Below, piece after piece: positions 33,956 to 43,963 of a stretch of 64,000 nt of DNA (positions are counted from its first letter, which is position 1; each line of letters starts with the position of its first letter). Origin of the DNA: Dehalobacter sp. CP (GTDB taxonomy: Bacteria; Bacillota_B; Desulfitobacteriia; Desulfitobacteriales; Syntrophobotulaceae); the NCBI GenBank assembly GCA_009910795.1, contig VMEE01000083.1, positions 1-64,000 of the forward strand. Reading direction: 5' to 3'. Under the pieces are notes generated by a model. That model had not been told where the DNA came from, searched no databases, and worked only from the letters and a program-made list of their open reading frames with translations. The translations under genes were made by a program, and so were the position numbers.

Positions 33956-34540
33956 TTGTTTATCGCAAAGAAGAAAATTGTTAAGACCATAACAATTATT
34001 TTTTTATTATTTATGATCCTGGCTGTATACCAGTCAAACTTTGTCGGCAGAATGATGTATCCTTTTCCATACAAACAGACGGTTGAAAAATATGCCGCCC
34101 AGTATGGTACGGATCCTTTGCTGGTGATTGCCGTAATCAGGGAGGAGAGCAGGTTCATCACCAAATCGAAATCATCCAAAGGGGCGGTCGGATTGATGCA
34201 GCTGATGCCAGGGACAGCTAAAGAGGTAGCTGTCTGGCTGAAAGAGGATTACGCGAAGGCTGATTTACTTGATCCCGAAACCAATATTCGTTACGGCACC
34301 TGGTATCTTGCTTCTTTGAGCAAGGAGTTTTCCGGCAATACGGTTCTTACCCTGGCAGCTTATAACGCCGGGATCGGCAGGGTGCAAAGCTGGCTGGATG
34401 ATTGGCCGAAAGACCCGAATGCGTACCGTATGGAGGAAATTCCAATTACAGAGACCAGGGAATATGTCGAGAAAGTTTACAAAAGTTATGAAAAATATTT
34501 GGCCCTTTATGCTACTCAACGTTCTGGAGGGCGTGAATAA
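33956..34540 (+). CDS. Membrane-anchored lytic transglycosylase
   Basis: The 194-residue protein has an N-terminal anchor (KKIVKTITIIFLLFMILAVYQSN) and an SLT domain: LVIAVIREESRFITKSKSSKGAVGLMQLMPGTA with the catalytic Glu in REESRF, and LTLAAYNAGIGRVQSWL. It cleaves peptidoglycan between MurNAc and GlcNAc. The small size is that of the YjbJ/CwlQ-like group associated with sporulation or cell-wall turnover. The start codon is TTG (33956) with a moderate site AGGATGG. Confidence 0.85.
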   Translation: MFIAKKKIVKTITIIFLLFMILAVYQSNFVGRMMYPFPYKQTVEKYAAQYGTDPLLVIAVIREESRFITKSKSSKGAVGLMQLMPGTAKEVAVWLKEDYAKADLLDPETNIRYGTWYLASLSKEFSGNTVLTLAAYNAGIGRVQSWLDDWPKDPNAYRMEEIPITETREYVEKVYKSYEKYLALYATQRSGGRE

Positions 34541-34744
34541 ATGCTTTTAATTTAGCAATCGTAAGCTGTCTGTCATTTTTGCCTTTTTGTTTGACTGCAA
34601 TACTGCGGAGAGAGTCCCAAAAGGCCGAAGAGCGGTTAGGGTATATGACGTAAGCCCCAAGTAAAAAAATACTGCCAATAGTATAAAACGATTAACAGTA
34701 TCTTATCGGTTCATTTACTCTTGTTTAGGAGTTACCCCAAAAAA

Positions 34745-35644
34745 TCAAATTTCGGTCAGCACAGCTCCCTCAGAATCAATATCCAGGGTCAGGGTTGCAG
34801 AAGGCAAACCATTTTCTTGGAGTACACGCTTCATCGTCAGGGCTATCTGATCTTCTTTTCCATAGGGGCAAAAAGCAATCAAAGTCGGCCCTGAACCACT
34901 CAGAGCTGCGCCGTACGCGTCAGCACGGACAGCAGATTCTAAGGCTTGGGGCATACCAGGGATCAAAGAAGCCCGCTGATTTTGGTGGATCCTGTCCCGA
35001 GTGGCAATTGCCAATAAATCGTATTCCTCATTAATAAACGCATCAACTAAAAGGCCGACGCGAGAAGCGTTAAAGATCACATCAGCTCTGGGAACAGAAG
35101 CAGGCAGTATCCCGCGCGCTTTTTCAGTTTCAACGAGAATATCCGGAATCACGACCACCGCTTTAAATTTTGGAGACTTCGCCAGCGTCCTTGGTATAAG
35201 TTTGTCTTCATCCATAACTGTCAGGGTAATTCCGCCGCAAAGGGCAGGTGTGACATTATCCGGATGGCCTTCGATTTCAGAAGCAATTTCTAGCAATTGA
35301 AGCCGGTTTAAAGGGTTTCCGGCCACCGCGTTTGCAATGATCAGTCCGCCGACGACGGCAGTGGAACTGCTTCCCAGTCCGCGGGCAGGCGGAACATGGC
35401 TTTCTAGGGTGATTTTTAAGGGCTTCGGCTGGAAATCAATTTTCTGCCACAGCTTGCAGACTGTTTTCCATAAGAGGTTCGTTTCATCTGCAGGAATATT
35501 GCTCGTATAGGTGCCTTTAAGGATAATCTCCAGTTTTTCGCTTTCTTCAGCCTGGATATAGTTATATAGCCTTAAGGCCAGTCCCATGCAGTCAAAACCT
35601 GGTCCGAGATTTGCTGAAGTTGCTGGTACTTTTACTTGGAACAT
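34745..35644 (-). CDS. thrB: Homoserine kinase
   Basis: The 299-residue GHMP-fold kinase phosphorylates homoserine on the way to threonine. The N-terminus VKVPATSANLGPGFDCMGLAL, the ATP loop PPARGLGSSSTAVVGGL and the C-terminal AALSGSGPTLIAF are all typical. The start at 35644 follows GGAGGAAAAGA. It lies 179 bases downstream of hom, with a repeat fragment (35797-35820) between them. There is no thrC in the window. Confidence 0.92.
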   Translation of the reverse strand: MFQVKVPATSANLGPGFDCMGLALRLYNYIQAEESEKLEIILKGTYTSNIPADETNLLWKTVCKLWQKIDFQPKPLKITLESHVPPARGLGSSSTAVVGGLIIANAVAGNPLNRLQLLEIASEIEGHPDNVTPALCGGITLTVMDEDKLIPRTLAKSPKFKAVVVIPDILVETEKARGILPASVPRADVIFNASRVGLLVDAFINEEYDLLAIATRDRIHQNQRASLIPGMPQALESAVRADAYGAALSGSGPTLIAFCPYGKEDQIALTMKRVLQENGLPSATLTLDIDSEGAVLTEI

Positions 35645-35796
35645 TCTTTTCCTCCATTTTTTCGGCAGGTAATCCATGAATATGCCTATTTATTCGAATA
35701 AATTCTATAACAATTACTGAGGGAAGTAAACAGTCGGTACAACATTCTTAAATTCATTGCTCAATAATTTCATTCAAGCCTCAATACCCCATATTA

Positions 35797-35820
35797 GGTC
35801 TGGGTGCCACAAGTTCCAGC
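35797..35820 (+). repeat. Fragment of the folded repeat family
   Basis: GGTCTGGGTGCCACAAGTTC and the following CAGC match the left arm of the element at 38410-38432 with two differences. The right arm is missing. It lies in the hom-thrB spacer, ending just before the hom stop region. Confidence 0.5.
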
Positions 35821-35823
35821 CGG

Positions 35824-37113
35824 TCAAATTCCATTTGTCTCCAGCCGAATAACATTATAGATTTTATCCAGTTTGCTGTAGGAATTCAGGGACTGGATGG
35901 CCTGACGGAGCTGTCCTTCCCGGCAGGGGTGGGTCACCAGTGCGATTTCGGCGCTTTTATCCGGCCGCGGTTTCTGGATGATGGAATTAAAGCTGATGCC
36001 GGCTTCAGCAAAGAATAACGCCAGTGTTGCAAAGACTTTTGGTTCGTCTTTAACTTTAAGCCGGATGTAATAAGCGGTTGTAAAATCATCCGTTGAGATG
36101 ATCGGATAGTTGCGGTAACAGCCGCAATTCAGGAGTCCTTCGGATCCGGCGGACATATTGCGTACAATCTGGATAATGTCGGCTACAACGGAGCTGCCTG
36201 TCGGCAAAGCTCCGGCGCCTTTCCCATAAAACATGGTTTCTCCGACAGCATCACCGGTGACATAAATCGCGTTGTACACACCGCCGATATTGGCCAGCGG
36301 ATGTTTTTTGGAAATCAGGGCGGGATGTACCCTGACTTCGATCCTTTCTTCCTGGTTTTTGGCAATGGCCAGCAGCTTAATCACGCAGCCGAGTTCATCC
36401 GCATAGTGAATGTCTTCCGGAGAAATGTTGGAAATTCCTTCGGCATAAACATCGTTAAAGGTTACGCGTGTATTAAAAGCCAAGGAAGAAAGAATCGCAA
36501 GTTTGCGGGCGGCATCCAGCCCTTCCACGTCAGAGACCGGATCTGCTTCAGCATAGCCGAGCTCCTGGGCTTCTTTCAGGACATCAGCAAAATTGCGTCC
36601 CTGTTCGGTCATAGCAGATAAAATATAATTGGTCGTACCGTTAATAATCCCAAGCAGTGAGGAGATCCGGTTGGCAGTCAGGGATTGCCTTAAGGCAGCG
36701 ATAATCGGGATACCGCCAGCGACACTGGCTTCAAAATACAAATCTCGGCCGTTCTTTTTCGCAGCTTCAAGCAGTTCTTCTCCATTTTGAGCTAAAAGAT
36801 CTTTATTGGCGGTAACTACATTTTTGCCGTTTGCCATTGCAGTCAGGATAAGCGTGCGGGCCGGTTCGATACCGCCCATTACTTCGACAACAATGTCAAT
36901 TTCAGGATCATCCGTGATTTCCTTGGGATCGTCTGTCAAAATAATGCCGCGGCAATCCGGCCGAGGTTTATGGATATTATGGACTAAAGCCTTTTTTATA
37001 GTTATACTAGCGTTGGTACGGGTACTGATGTCATACCGGTTATTTTCCAGTATGGCAGCTGTACCTGATCCGACAGTTCCAAAACCCAGTAAACCAATTA
37101 CAATTTTCTTCAT
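35824..37113 (-). CDS. hom: Homoserine dehydrogenase
   Basis: The 429-residue enzyme reduces aspartate semialdehyde to homoserine. N-terminal NAD(P) fold: IGLLGFGTVGSGTAAIL. Catalytic domain: VEVMGGIEPARTLI, YFEASVAGGIPIIAALRQSLTANRI and GINGTTNYIL. A C-terminal ACT domain (YIRLKVKDEPKVFATLALFFAEAGISFNSII, about 350-425) makes it subject to amino acid feedback. The start follows GGAGGAAATATT. It is the first gene of hom-thrB. Confidence 0.93.
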   Translation of the reverse strand: MKKIVIGLLGFGTVGSGTAAILENNRYDISTRTNASITIKKALVHNIHKPRPDCRGIILTDDPKEITDDPEIDIVVEVMGGIEPARTLILTAMANGKNVVTANKDLLAQNGEELLEAAKKNGRDLYFEASVAGGIPIIAALRQSLTANRISSLLGIINGTTNYILSAMTEQGRNFADVLKEAQELGYAEADPVSDVEGLDAARKLAILSSLAFNTRVTFNDVYAEGISNISPEDIHYADELGCVIKLLAIAKNQEERIEVRVHPALISKKHPLANIGGVYNAIYVTGDAVGETMFYGKGAGALPTGSSVVADIIQIVRNMSAGSEGLLNCGCYRNYPIISTDDFTTAYYIRLKVKDEPKVFATLALFFAEAGISFNSIIQKPRPDKSAEIALVTHPCREGQLRQAIQSLNSYSKLDKIYNVIRLETNGI

Positions 37114-37499
37114 AATATTTCCTCCCTATCCCTTCTGAATGAACAAGTGTTTCTGTACAGTGGACATTATACCAAGCTATCCTGGAATTGGCAAGGATAT
37201 TTTTGATCGGTCCACTGCAGGATGAAAAGTATACTCCAAATATATTGACACAGTTAACTGTATCATATACACTTAGATAAAATAATTATATGTGCTATAA
37301 CACAGCGTTAACGAGATAATGATGGTTCAGAAAGTCTGTAGAGTTTTTCTTATTCTCATATATGAATATGCACGTTAGGAAGTGTAGCAATTAGACTCCC
37401 TGTTTTTTTTTATTAAGGTATATTTTACATGTTGATTGTGTTTCGTTACAATATAGATAGTGTTGAAATCAAAATTGAGTTTCGGAAAGGAGTATTCAC
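37114..37499. promoter_or_regulatory. Divergent control region of hom and ilvE
   Basis: The plus-strand promoter of the ilv-leu operon is probably TTTACA (37424-37429) - 17 bases - TACAAT (37447-37452). Start would be near 37460 with a leader of only about 40 bases, so there is no room for a T-box or leader-peptide attenuator after it. I looked for a T-box core and found none. A T-run after GACTCCCTG (near 37402-37412) may end an upstream transcript. Confidence 0.5.
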
Positions 37500-38366
37500 A
37501 TGATTATCTATTGCGATGGTAAATTTGTTGACAGCCAGGAGGCGAAAATTTCTGTATTTGATCATGGCTTTCTTTATGGAGACGGTGTATTTGAAGGGAT
37601 CCGGGCCTATAATAGCCGGGTATTCAAATTAAAGGAACATATCGACAGACTGTATGAGTCAGCCAATGCGATCCTGTTAAACGTTGAGGTAAGCCGTCGG
37701 GAAATGATGGATATCGTTGTGGAAACTGTAAGAAAAAACAATCTTACAGATGCTTATATCCGCCTGATTATTTCCAGAGGGGTCGGAGATATGGGTTTAG
37801 ACCCAAGGAAATGCCCTAAATCGGAAATTATTTGTATTGCCGGCAATATTTCATTGTATCCGCAGAGCATGTACGAAAATGGGATGGAGATCATTACGGC
37901 TGCCACCCGCCGGAACAGTTCGGATGCGTTAAGCCCGAGAATCAAATCCCTGAACTATTTAAACAATATTATGGCTAAGATTGAAGCCAACAGGGCAGGT
38001 CTGATGGAAGCATTGATGTTGAATCAGGAAGGGTATGTCAGTGAAGCCACCGGCGACAACATTTTCATTATCAAAGACGGAGTTATAACCACACCTCCAG
38101 TTTATGCCGGGATTTTAAAAGGCGTCACCCGTGATTCGGTCATCGATTTAGCCCGCCAGGAAGGGATCCCCGTTCAAGAAGAACTGTTTCATCTGATTGA
38201 TGTTTACAGTGCCGATGAGTGCTTCCTGACCGGTACGGCAGCTGAGCTGATTCCGATTATTATGCTGGATTCCAGAAAGATCGGCGACGGTAAACCAGGA
38301 CCCGTATTTAAAAAGCTGCTGGCTAAATTCCACGAATATGTCAAGACAGAGGGAGAGCCTATCTAG
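37500..38366 (+). CDS. ilvE: Branched-chain amino acid aminotransferase
   Basis: The 288-residue fold-type IV PLP enzyme performs the last step of Val, Leu and Ile synthesis. Start motif MIIYCDGKFVDSQEAKISVFDHGFLYGDGVFEGI; PLP lysine in SLNYLNNIMAKIEA (near 155-160 by family pattern); EATGDNIFII near the cofactor phosphate. The Tyr/Arg pattern in YGDGVFEGIRAY fits the D/L-branched class. It begins the ilv-leu operon. Confidence 0.9.
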   Translation: MIIYCDGKFVDSQEAKISVFDHGFLYGDGVFEGIRAYNSRVFKLKEHIDRLYESANAILLNVEVSRREMMDIVVETVRKNNLTDAYIRLIISRGVGDMGLDPRKCPKSEIICIAGNISLYPQSMYENGMEIITAATRRNSSDALSPRIKSLNYLNNIMAKIEANRAGLMEALMLNQEGYVSEATGDNIFIIKDGVITTPPVYAGILKGVTRDSVIDLARQEGIPVQEELFHLIDVYSADECFLTGTAAELIPIIMLDSRKIGDGKPGPVFKKLLAKFHEYVKTEGEPI

Positions 38367-38408
38367 TAACTGTTCTCTAAATAACTAGAAATTTAAACCT
38401 TCATAGCT

Positions 38409-38520
38409 GGGTCTGTGTGCCACAGTTCCAGCGTAAGCGGAGCATGGATGCGGAGCGCGGCAGAAAGCGCCATGGAGGGCGCTATCTGCCGAGACCGGAA
38501 TGTGGCGCGCAGACCAGACC
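38409..38520. repeat. Folded repeat element, copy B (ilvE-ilvD spacer)
   Basis: The outer arms GGTCTGTGTGCCACAGTTCC (from 38410) and GGAATGTGGCGCGCAGACC (to about 38515) pair with few mismatches. Inside are the core AAGCGGAGCATGGATGCG then GAGCGCGGC, and a hairpin GGCAG-aa-AGCGCC-atggag-GGCGCT-at-CTGCC (38459-38490). No promoter or T-run is seen. See the finding on the repeat family. Confidence 0.65.
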
Positions 38521-38595
38521 CAAATGATTATATTAATAGATTGAAAACAAACAATAGATTAAAGACAAAAAAATTTCAGGAAAGGAAGCGATCCC

Positions 38596-40293
38596 ATGAA
38601 CAGTGATGCAGTAAAAGTTGGAATTGACAGGGCACCTCACCGCTCTCTATTTAAAGCTCTTGGACTTACCGACCGGGAAATCAATAAACCCTTGATCGGT
38701 ATCGTCAACTCCTTTAATGAATTTGTGCCCGGGCATATGCATCTGCGTCAAATTGCCGAAGCAGTCAAAACCGGAGTCAGAGAAAATGGCGGTACGCCGC
38801 TCGAATTTTCGACGATTGGTGTCTGTGACGGCATTGCCATGGGACACGTCGGGATGCATTTTTCCCTCGCGAGCAGGGAGCTGATTACCGACTCCATTGA
38901 GATCATGGCCAGAGCACATGCTGTCGATGCCCTGGTATTTATTCCAAGCTGTGACAAAATTGTCCCTGGAATGCTGATGGCTGCAATGCGGCTGAATCTG
39001 CCGTCCATCGTCGTGAGCGGTGGACCGATGCTACCGGGTCGTCACGAGGGGAAAAATGTTGATTTTATCACCGTCTACGAAGGCGTCGGTAAAGTCTACA
39101 GCGGCCAGGAAAGCCAGGAGTGGCTTCAGGGACTCGAACAGAATGCGTGCCCGACCTGCGGTTCCTGCGCCGGGATGTTTACGGCAAACTCCATGAACTG
39201 CCTGACAGAGGTCATCGGCATGGCTCTGCCCGGCAATGGTACGATACCGGCTGTCTATTCCGAGAGAATACGCTTGGCCAAAGAAACCGGCTATCAGGTT
39301 ATGAACCTGCTGCGGGACAATATTCGGCCACGTGATATCGTAACGAGCATTTCAATCAGGAACAGCATTGCCGCCGATATGGCGTTAGGGTGTTCAACCA
39401 ATACCATCCTTCATCTGCCTGCGATTGCGTTTGAAGGAGAAATCGAATTTGATTTGGCCGAGATCAATGCAATCAGTGACCGGACCCCTCAGATCTGTAA
39501 ACTGAGTCCGGCGGTGAACGGGCATTATCTCGTCGAAGTCAATGAAGCAGGCGGGATCAGTGCCGTTTTGAAGAGCTTGCTGGATGCCGGTTTGATCGAT
39601 GGTTCCGGCATGACGGTTTCCGGCAGTACCATGGCGGAAAGGCTAAGCAGCGCGGCTGTCAAAAATCCGGGTGTGATCCGGCCGCTGACTGATCCGTATT
39701 CCGCCAAAGGCGGACTCTGTGTCCTGTTTGGCAACCTGGCACCGGAAGGAGCCGTGATCAAAGTAGGGGCTCTGGCGAACAGGGATATTGTCTTCGAGGG
39801 CGCGGCCAAGGTCTACGACGGAGAAGACCTGGCAGCGGAAGCGATCCGCAGCGGCGTGATTAAAGAGGGCGATGTCGTGATTATTCGTTATGAAGGACCG
39901 AAAGGCGGACCGGGTATGCGAGAGATGCTCGGGCCAACCGCAACGCTGGCAGGGATGGGGCTTGATTCTTCTGTGGCGTTGCTTACCGACGGACGTTTTT
40001 CCGGAGGCAGCCGGGGACTTTCGATCGGGCATATCTCTCCTGAAGCAGCGCTCGGTGGGGAGATTGCGTTTGTCGGAAACGGCGATATGATTCGGATTGA
40101 TTTAGAAAAACGGACCATCGACTGGCTTCTGCCCGAATCTGAAAAAGCAGAAAGAAGAAACAGCTTTGACCCGGAAAAAGGGTTGGAGAAAGTGTATAAA
40201 GTAGCAGGCCGGACAGGATATCTGGGACGTTACGTCCAATTTGCCCAGTCGGCCAATAAAGGAGCAGCTTTCCGGACACTCAAGGAGGAATGA
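38596..40293 (+). CDS. ilvD: Dihydroxy-acid dehydratase
   Basis: The 565-residue iron-sulfur dehydratase makes 2-oxoisovalerate and its isoleucine counterpart. The cluster ligands are in IPSCDKIVPGML and ACPTCGSCAGMFTANSMNCL. It also has LPGNGTIPAVYSERI and the C-terminal TDGRFSGGSRGLSIGHISPEAA. The length is normal. It is followed after 4 bases by ilvB. Confidence 0.95.
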   Translation: MNSDAVKVGIDRAPHRSLFKALGLTDREINKPLIGIVNSFNEFVPGHMHLRQIAEAVKTGVRENGGTPLEFSTIGVCDGIAMGHVGMHFSLASRELITDSIEIMARAHAVDALVFIPSCDKIVPGMLMAAMRLNLPSIVVSGGPMLPGRHEGKNVDFITVYEGVGKVYSGQESQEWLQGLEQNACPTCGSCAGMFTANSMNCLTEVIGMALPGNGTIPAVYSERIRLAKETGYQVMNLLRDNIRPRDIVTSISIRNSIAADMALGCSTNTILHLPAIAFEGEIEFDLAEINAISDRTPQICKLSPAVNGHYLVEVNEAGGISAVLKSLLDAGLIDGSGMTVSGSTMAERLSSAAVKNPGVIRPLTDPYSAKGGLCVLFGNLAPEGAVIKVGALANRDIVFEGAAKVYDGEDLAAEAIRSGVIKEGDVVIIRYEGPKGGPGMREMLGPTATLAGMGLDSSVALLTDGRFSGGSRGLSIGHISPEAALGGEIAFVGNGDMIRIDLEKRTIDWLLPESEKAERRNSFDPEKGLEKVYKVAGRTGYLGRYVQFAQSANKGAAFRTLKEE

Positions 40294-40297
40294 ATGA

Positions 40298-42049
40298 ATG
40301 GATAAGTCCAAAGAAGACGCCTTAATAGCCAGAGACCCTGAAATTACCTGGGAAGACGAAGAAAGTCTTGCTTTGGATAATTATAATGGCGCCAAAGCGC
40401 TGCTCAATGTACTGGACCAGGAAGGGGTAGAGCTGATATTCGGGTATCCCGGCGGATCTTTGCTCGCACTGTATGATGCGCTTCTGGACAGCTCGATCCG
40501 TCATATCCTGCCGAGACATGAGCAGAGTGCTGTTCATGCGGCCGATGCCTACGCGCGGGTCAGCGGCAAGGTTGGTGTCTGTCTGGCCACCTCAGGTCCG
40601 GGAGCCGCCAATATGGTTACAGGAATTGCGAATGCGTATATGGATTCCATTCCGCTTGTGATTTTAACCGGTCAGGTATCGACCCAGCTGTTAGGGACGG
40701 ATTCTTTTCAGGAAGTAGACATTACGGGAATCACGATGCCGATCACGAAGCATTCCTATCTGGTCAAAGATGCCAGAGACATTCCGCGTATCGTAAAAGA
40801 AGCGTTTTACATTGCCAGTACAGGACGTCCGGGTCCGGTCCTGATCGATCTGCCGAAGAATATTATGGCAGCAGAGGTCACTGAGCCTTATCCGTCCAAA
40901 GTAGCGCTGAAAAGCTATAAATTCTTCACTAAAGGAAACTCCGGTCAGATTTCTGAAGCAGCTAAAGCGCTGGCCCAAAGCAAAAAACCGATTGTTTATG
41001 CCGGGGGAGGCGTCATAACCTCCGGAGCCGGCAAGATTCTTCAGGAAATGCTCGAAAAAGCCAATCTTCCTGTGGTTACAACGCTGATGGGCATTGGCAG
41101 TGTCCCGTCCAAGCATCCGAATCATTTGGGGATGGTCGGAATGCATGGGACCATTACTGCCAATCTCGCCGTCGATGAGTGCGATCTACTGATTGCGATC
41201 GGTGTCCGCTTTGACGACAGGGTCACGAGCGGGCTGAAACACCGTTTTGCTACGAAGGCAAAAGTCATTCATATTGATATTGACCCTGCCGAGATTGGCA
41301 AAGTTATCCGTGCACATATACCGATTGTCGGAGATGCCAAACTTGTCCTGGAAGAGTTCCTTACCAAAATCAATCCGCCGGCCATTCAGGATTGGTGGAA
41401 CGAACTCAGGAGCTGGCAAAAGGAATACCCGTTAAGCTATGAGCAGGATGGCCGCCTGAATCCGCAGACGATTTTGGAAGCGATGGGAAAAATCAGCGGG
41501 GAAGAAGCGGTTGTGGTGACGGATGTCGGCCAGCACCAGATGTGGGCGGCTCAATTCTGTCCGGTTAATCAAGAAAGACATTTCATTACCAGTGCCGGTC
41601 TGGGCACGATGGGATTTGGTCTTCCGGCTGCAATCGGCGCCCAGTTTGCGAAACCGGACAGTCTGGTCTTTCTGGTTACCGGAGACGGTTCTTTACAAAT
41701 GAGCATCCATGAGCTCGCCACCGCGGTCCAATATCACCTTCCCATAAAAATAGTCCTGATGAATAACGGGGTTTTAGGCATGGTTAGGCAGATGCAAAAA
41801 ATGCTCTTTAACGAGCGTTTCAGCCAGATTCAGCTGGATGCCAATCCCGATTTTGTGAAACTTGCTGACGCCTATGGGATCAAAGGGTGCAGAGTCGAGC
41901 AGGCCGACCAGGTTGAAGACGCCTTGAAGGAAGCTGTCGCAACGCCCGGACCTTTTTTGCTGGATTTCACGATCTCACCGGATGAAGTTGTACTTCCTTT
42001 TGTCCCTGCCGGTCAGGGAATAACAGAGATACTGGAGGGGAAGGAATAA
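40298..42049 (+). CDS. ilvB: Acetolactate synthase large subunit
   Basis: The 583-residue thiamine diphosphate enzyme condenses pyruvate to acetolactate or acetohydroxybutyrate. GYPGGSLLALYDAL with the catalytic Glu region HEQSAVHAADAYAR; FAD-region GSVPSKHPNHLGMVGMHGT; TPP motif GDGSLQMSIHELATA...IVLMNN. An acidic N-terminal extension of about 25 residues precedes the catalytic fold. The stop overlaps the ilvN start (ATG at 42049). Confidence 0.95.
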   Translation: MDKSKEDALIARDPEITWEDEESLALDNYNGAKALLNVLDQEGVELIFGYPGGSLLALYDALLDSSIRHILPRHEQSAVHAADAYARVSGKVGVCLATSGPGAANMVTGIANAYMDSIPLVILTGQVSTQLLGTDSFQEVDITGITMPITKHSYLVKDARDIPRIVKEAFYIASTGRPGPVLIDLPKNIMAAEVTEPYPSKVALKSYKFFTKGNSGQISEAAKALAQSKKPIVYAGGGVITSGAGKILQEMLEKANLPVVTTLMGIGSVPSKHPNHLGMVGMHGTITANLAVDECDLLIAIGVRFDDRVTSGLKHRFATKAKVIHIDIDPAEIGKVIRAHIPIVGDAKLVLEEFLTKINPPAIQDWWNELRSWQKEYPLSYEQDGRLNPQTILEAMGKISGEEAVVVTDVGQHQMWAAQFCPVNQERHFITSAGLGTMGFGLPAAIGAQFAKPDSLVFLVTGDGSLQMSIHELATAVQYHLPIKIVLMNNGVLGMVRQMQKMLFNERFSQIQLDANPDFVKLADAYGIKGCRVEQADQVEDALKEAVATPGPFLLDFTISPDEVVLPFVPAGQGITEILEGKE

Positions 42050-42528
42050 TGCTGCATACACTCGCTGTAATGGTTGAAAATGATCCGGGGGTCCTGGCAC
42101 GGGTATCAGGCCTGTTTTCCCGGCGGGGCTACAATATCTACAGTCTGACGGTATGTCAGACTGAAAATCCTGACCTGTCCATGATGACGATCGTGGTCGA
42201 GGGTGACAGCCAGGTCATTGAGCAGGTCACTAAGCAGCTGCATAAACTGGTCGTCGTCCATAAGGTGACCAACCTGAGTCAGGAGTCCGTGGTGAACAGG
42301 GAGCTGGCCCTGGTCCGGGTCAAGGTTAAATCAGATACCCGGCTCGAAGTACTCCAGACGGTAGACATCTTCAGGGGCAGAGTCGTTGATATGGGCAAAA
42401 ATAACCTAACCATTGAGCTAACCGGTGATGAAGAAAAGATTGATGCGTTTGTCAGAACGATGCGATCTTACGGCATTCTCGAGCTTGTCAGAACCGGTAA
42501 AATTGCGATTGCCCGTTCCGATAATTAA
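42049..42528 (+). CDS. ilvN: Acetolactate synthase regulatory subunit
   Basis: The 159-residue small subunit opens with an ACT domain (LAVMVENDPGVLARVSGLFSRRGYNIYSLTV) that binds valine and conveys feedback, followed by the C-terminal activating domain. It is translationally coupled to ilvB (one-base overlap) for stoichiometry. The size is normal for the IlvH/N family. Confidence 0.93.
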   Translation: MLHTLAVMVENDPGVLARVSGLFSRRGYNIYSLTVCQTENPDLSMMTIVVEGDSQVIEQVTKQLHKLVVVHKVTNLSQESVVNRELALVRVKVKSDTRLEVLQTVDIFRGRVVDMGKNNLTIELTGDEEKIDAFVRTMRSYGILELVRTGKIAIARSDN

Positions 42529-42562
42529 AATGAAGAAATAATGAATAAGGAGAGTAAATAAC

Positions 42563-43558
42563 ATGGCTAAAATGTATTATGATCAAGATGCTGATATGGG
42601 ACTGCTGAAAGGAAAGACGATTGCGGTAATGGGGTGGGGAAGCCAGGGTCACGCCCAATCACAGAACCTTAACGATTCCGGTTTGAACGTGATTGTGGGC
42701 TTGCGTAAAAACAGCCCGAGATGGAAAGAAGCCGAAGAAGCCGGTTTGACGGTGATGACAGTCGCTGAAGCGGCAGCCAAAGCGGACCTGATTCAAATCC
42801 TTCTGCCTGATGAGACCCAGAGCAGGATTTACCGGGAAGAAATCGAGCCGTCACTTACCGCTGGAAAAGTACTTTGCTTTTCACACGGTTTTAACATTCA
42901 TTTCGGTCAGATCGTACCGCCGGCTGATGTCGATGTGATTATGATCGCTCCGAAGAGCCCGGGACATCTTGTCCGCCGAACCTACACTGAAGGTGCAGGA
43001 ACACCGGGACTGATCGCCGTCTATCAGGACGCTACCGGCAACGCTCACCAGATCGGTCTTGCTTATGCCAAAGGGATCGGCTGCACCCGTACAGGGCTGA
43101 TTGAAACTACGTTCGCTGAAGAGACCGAAACCGATTTATTCGGTGAACAGGCAGTACTTTGCGGCGGTGCGTCCGAATTGGTCCGCGCCGGTTTTGACAC
43201 ACTTGTAGAAGCCGGTTACCAGCCGGAAATCGCCTACTTTGAGTGTCTGCATGAACTGAAGTTAATTGTCGACCTGATGTACGAAGGCGGAATCAGCCGG
43301 ATGCGCTACTCCGTATCCGACACAGCCCAGTACGGGGACCTGATGGTCGGCAGACGGATCATTACGGAAGAGACCCGCAAGGAAATGAAGAAAGTTCTTT
43401 CTGAAATCCAAAACGGAGAGTTTGCCCGCAAATGGCTCTCCGAAAATCAGGTTGGCCGTCCGGTATTCAATGCCATGACCCGCAGGGATGCCGAACACAA
43501 AATTGAAAAAGTGGGCCAGGAGCTTCGTTCCATGATGCCTTGGCTGAAGAAGAGATAA
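42563..43558 (+). CDS. ilvC: Ketol-acid reductoisomerase (class I)
   Basis: The 331-residue enzyme isomerises and reduces acetolactate. Rossmann motif [20 protein letters not shown]; cofactor loop [17 protein letters not shown]; metal and substrate residues in [28 protein letters not shown] and the all-helical C-terminal [19 protein letters not shown]. The short class I form is usual in Firmicutes. It starts after AAGGAGAGTAAATAAC. Confidence 0.95.
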   Translation: MAKMYYDQDADMGLLKGKTIAVMGWGSQGHAQSQNLNDSGLNVIVGLRKNSPRWKEAEEAGLTVMTVAEAAAKADLIQILLPDETQSRIYREEIEPSLTAGKVLCFSHGFNIHFGQIVPPADVDVIMIAPKSPGHLVRRTYTEGAGTPGLIAVYQDATGNAHQIGLAYAKGIGCTRTGLIETTFAEETETDLFGEQAVLCGGASELVRAGFDTLVEAGYQPEIAYFECLHELKLIVDLMYEGGISRMRYSVSDTAQYGDLMVGRRIITEETRKEMKKVLSEIQNGEFARKWLSENQVGRPVFNAMTRRDAEHKIEKVGQELRSMMPWLKKR

Positions 43559-43570
43559 CCTCAACTCTCA

Positions 43571-43706
43571 ATACCAATATTTGGGGTATGTCTGTGGGCT
43601 ACAATACCGCTTTTCGACCGTTGTGCCATCCGTGGCACAAAAGGCCGCGCTCCGCATCGTGCTCCGCTCACAGCGGAACTGTAGCCCCCAGACTAATCTT
43701 TGGTAT
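43571..43706. repeat. Folded repeat element, copy C (inverted orientation)
   Basis: Outer arms ATACCAA (43571-43577)/TTGGTAT (43700-43706) and TCTGTGGGCTACA (43591-43603)/TGTAGCCCCCAGA (43680-43692). Inner hairpin TTGTGCC-atccgt-GGCACAA (43621-43640). On the minus strand the core reads AGCGGAGCACGATGCGGAGC, the same as in copies B and D. It lies just after ilvC, in the 405-base gap before leuA. Confidence 0.65.
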
Positions 43707-43772
43707 GAATACTTGCATGTTGATTCCAAAGTGTATTTTTCAGAATAATTTAACGAATATCTCCAGAGATCA

Positions 43773-43877
43773 GTCTCCGTAATATATAGGCAGCGACAAG
43801 CGGAGCAAGGATGCGAAGCGCGGCTTTTTGCACCAAGGAAGGTGCAATAGCCGAAAGCGGCTATATATTACGGAGAC
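43773..43877. repeat. Folded repeat element, copy D
   Basis: A perfect 17-bp outer inverted repeat, GTCTCCGTAATATATAG (43773-43789) and CTATATATTACGGAGAC (43861-43877), encloses the core AAGCGGAGCAAGGATGCG and a hairpin TTGCACC-aaggaa-GGTGCAA (43828-43847) inside CGGCT/AGCCG. It lies 86 bases before leuA. The rest of the 43559-43963 gap shows only copy C and the ribosome site of leuA. Confidence 0.7.
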
Positions 43878-43963
43878 CTACCCGGATAATCAAATTAATT
43901 TTATGAACGAATTTAGAAATTAATTTACTGGATATCTTAAAGGAGCGCAGGGGGTGAAGGACA

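Noticed and set aside
34541..34744. Possible riboswitch or small RNA between the convergent transglycosylase and thrB genes
   Set aside because: Several GC-rich words are present (GCGGAGAGAGTCCC, GGTTAGGGTATATGACG), but they do not match any RNA family I know and no convincing multi-helix fold was apparent.
37114..37499. Leucine or isoleucine T-box, or leader-peptide attenuator, for the ilv-leu operon
   Set aside because: No T-box core and no short frame with repeated Leu/Ile/Val codons between the likely promoter and ilvE.
43540..43782. An 80-codon frame spanning the ilvC end and repeat copy C
   Set aside because: It runs through the inverted repeats, so its sequence is dictated by the structure; no ribosome site.
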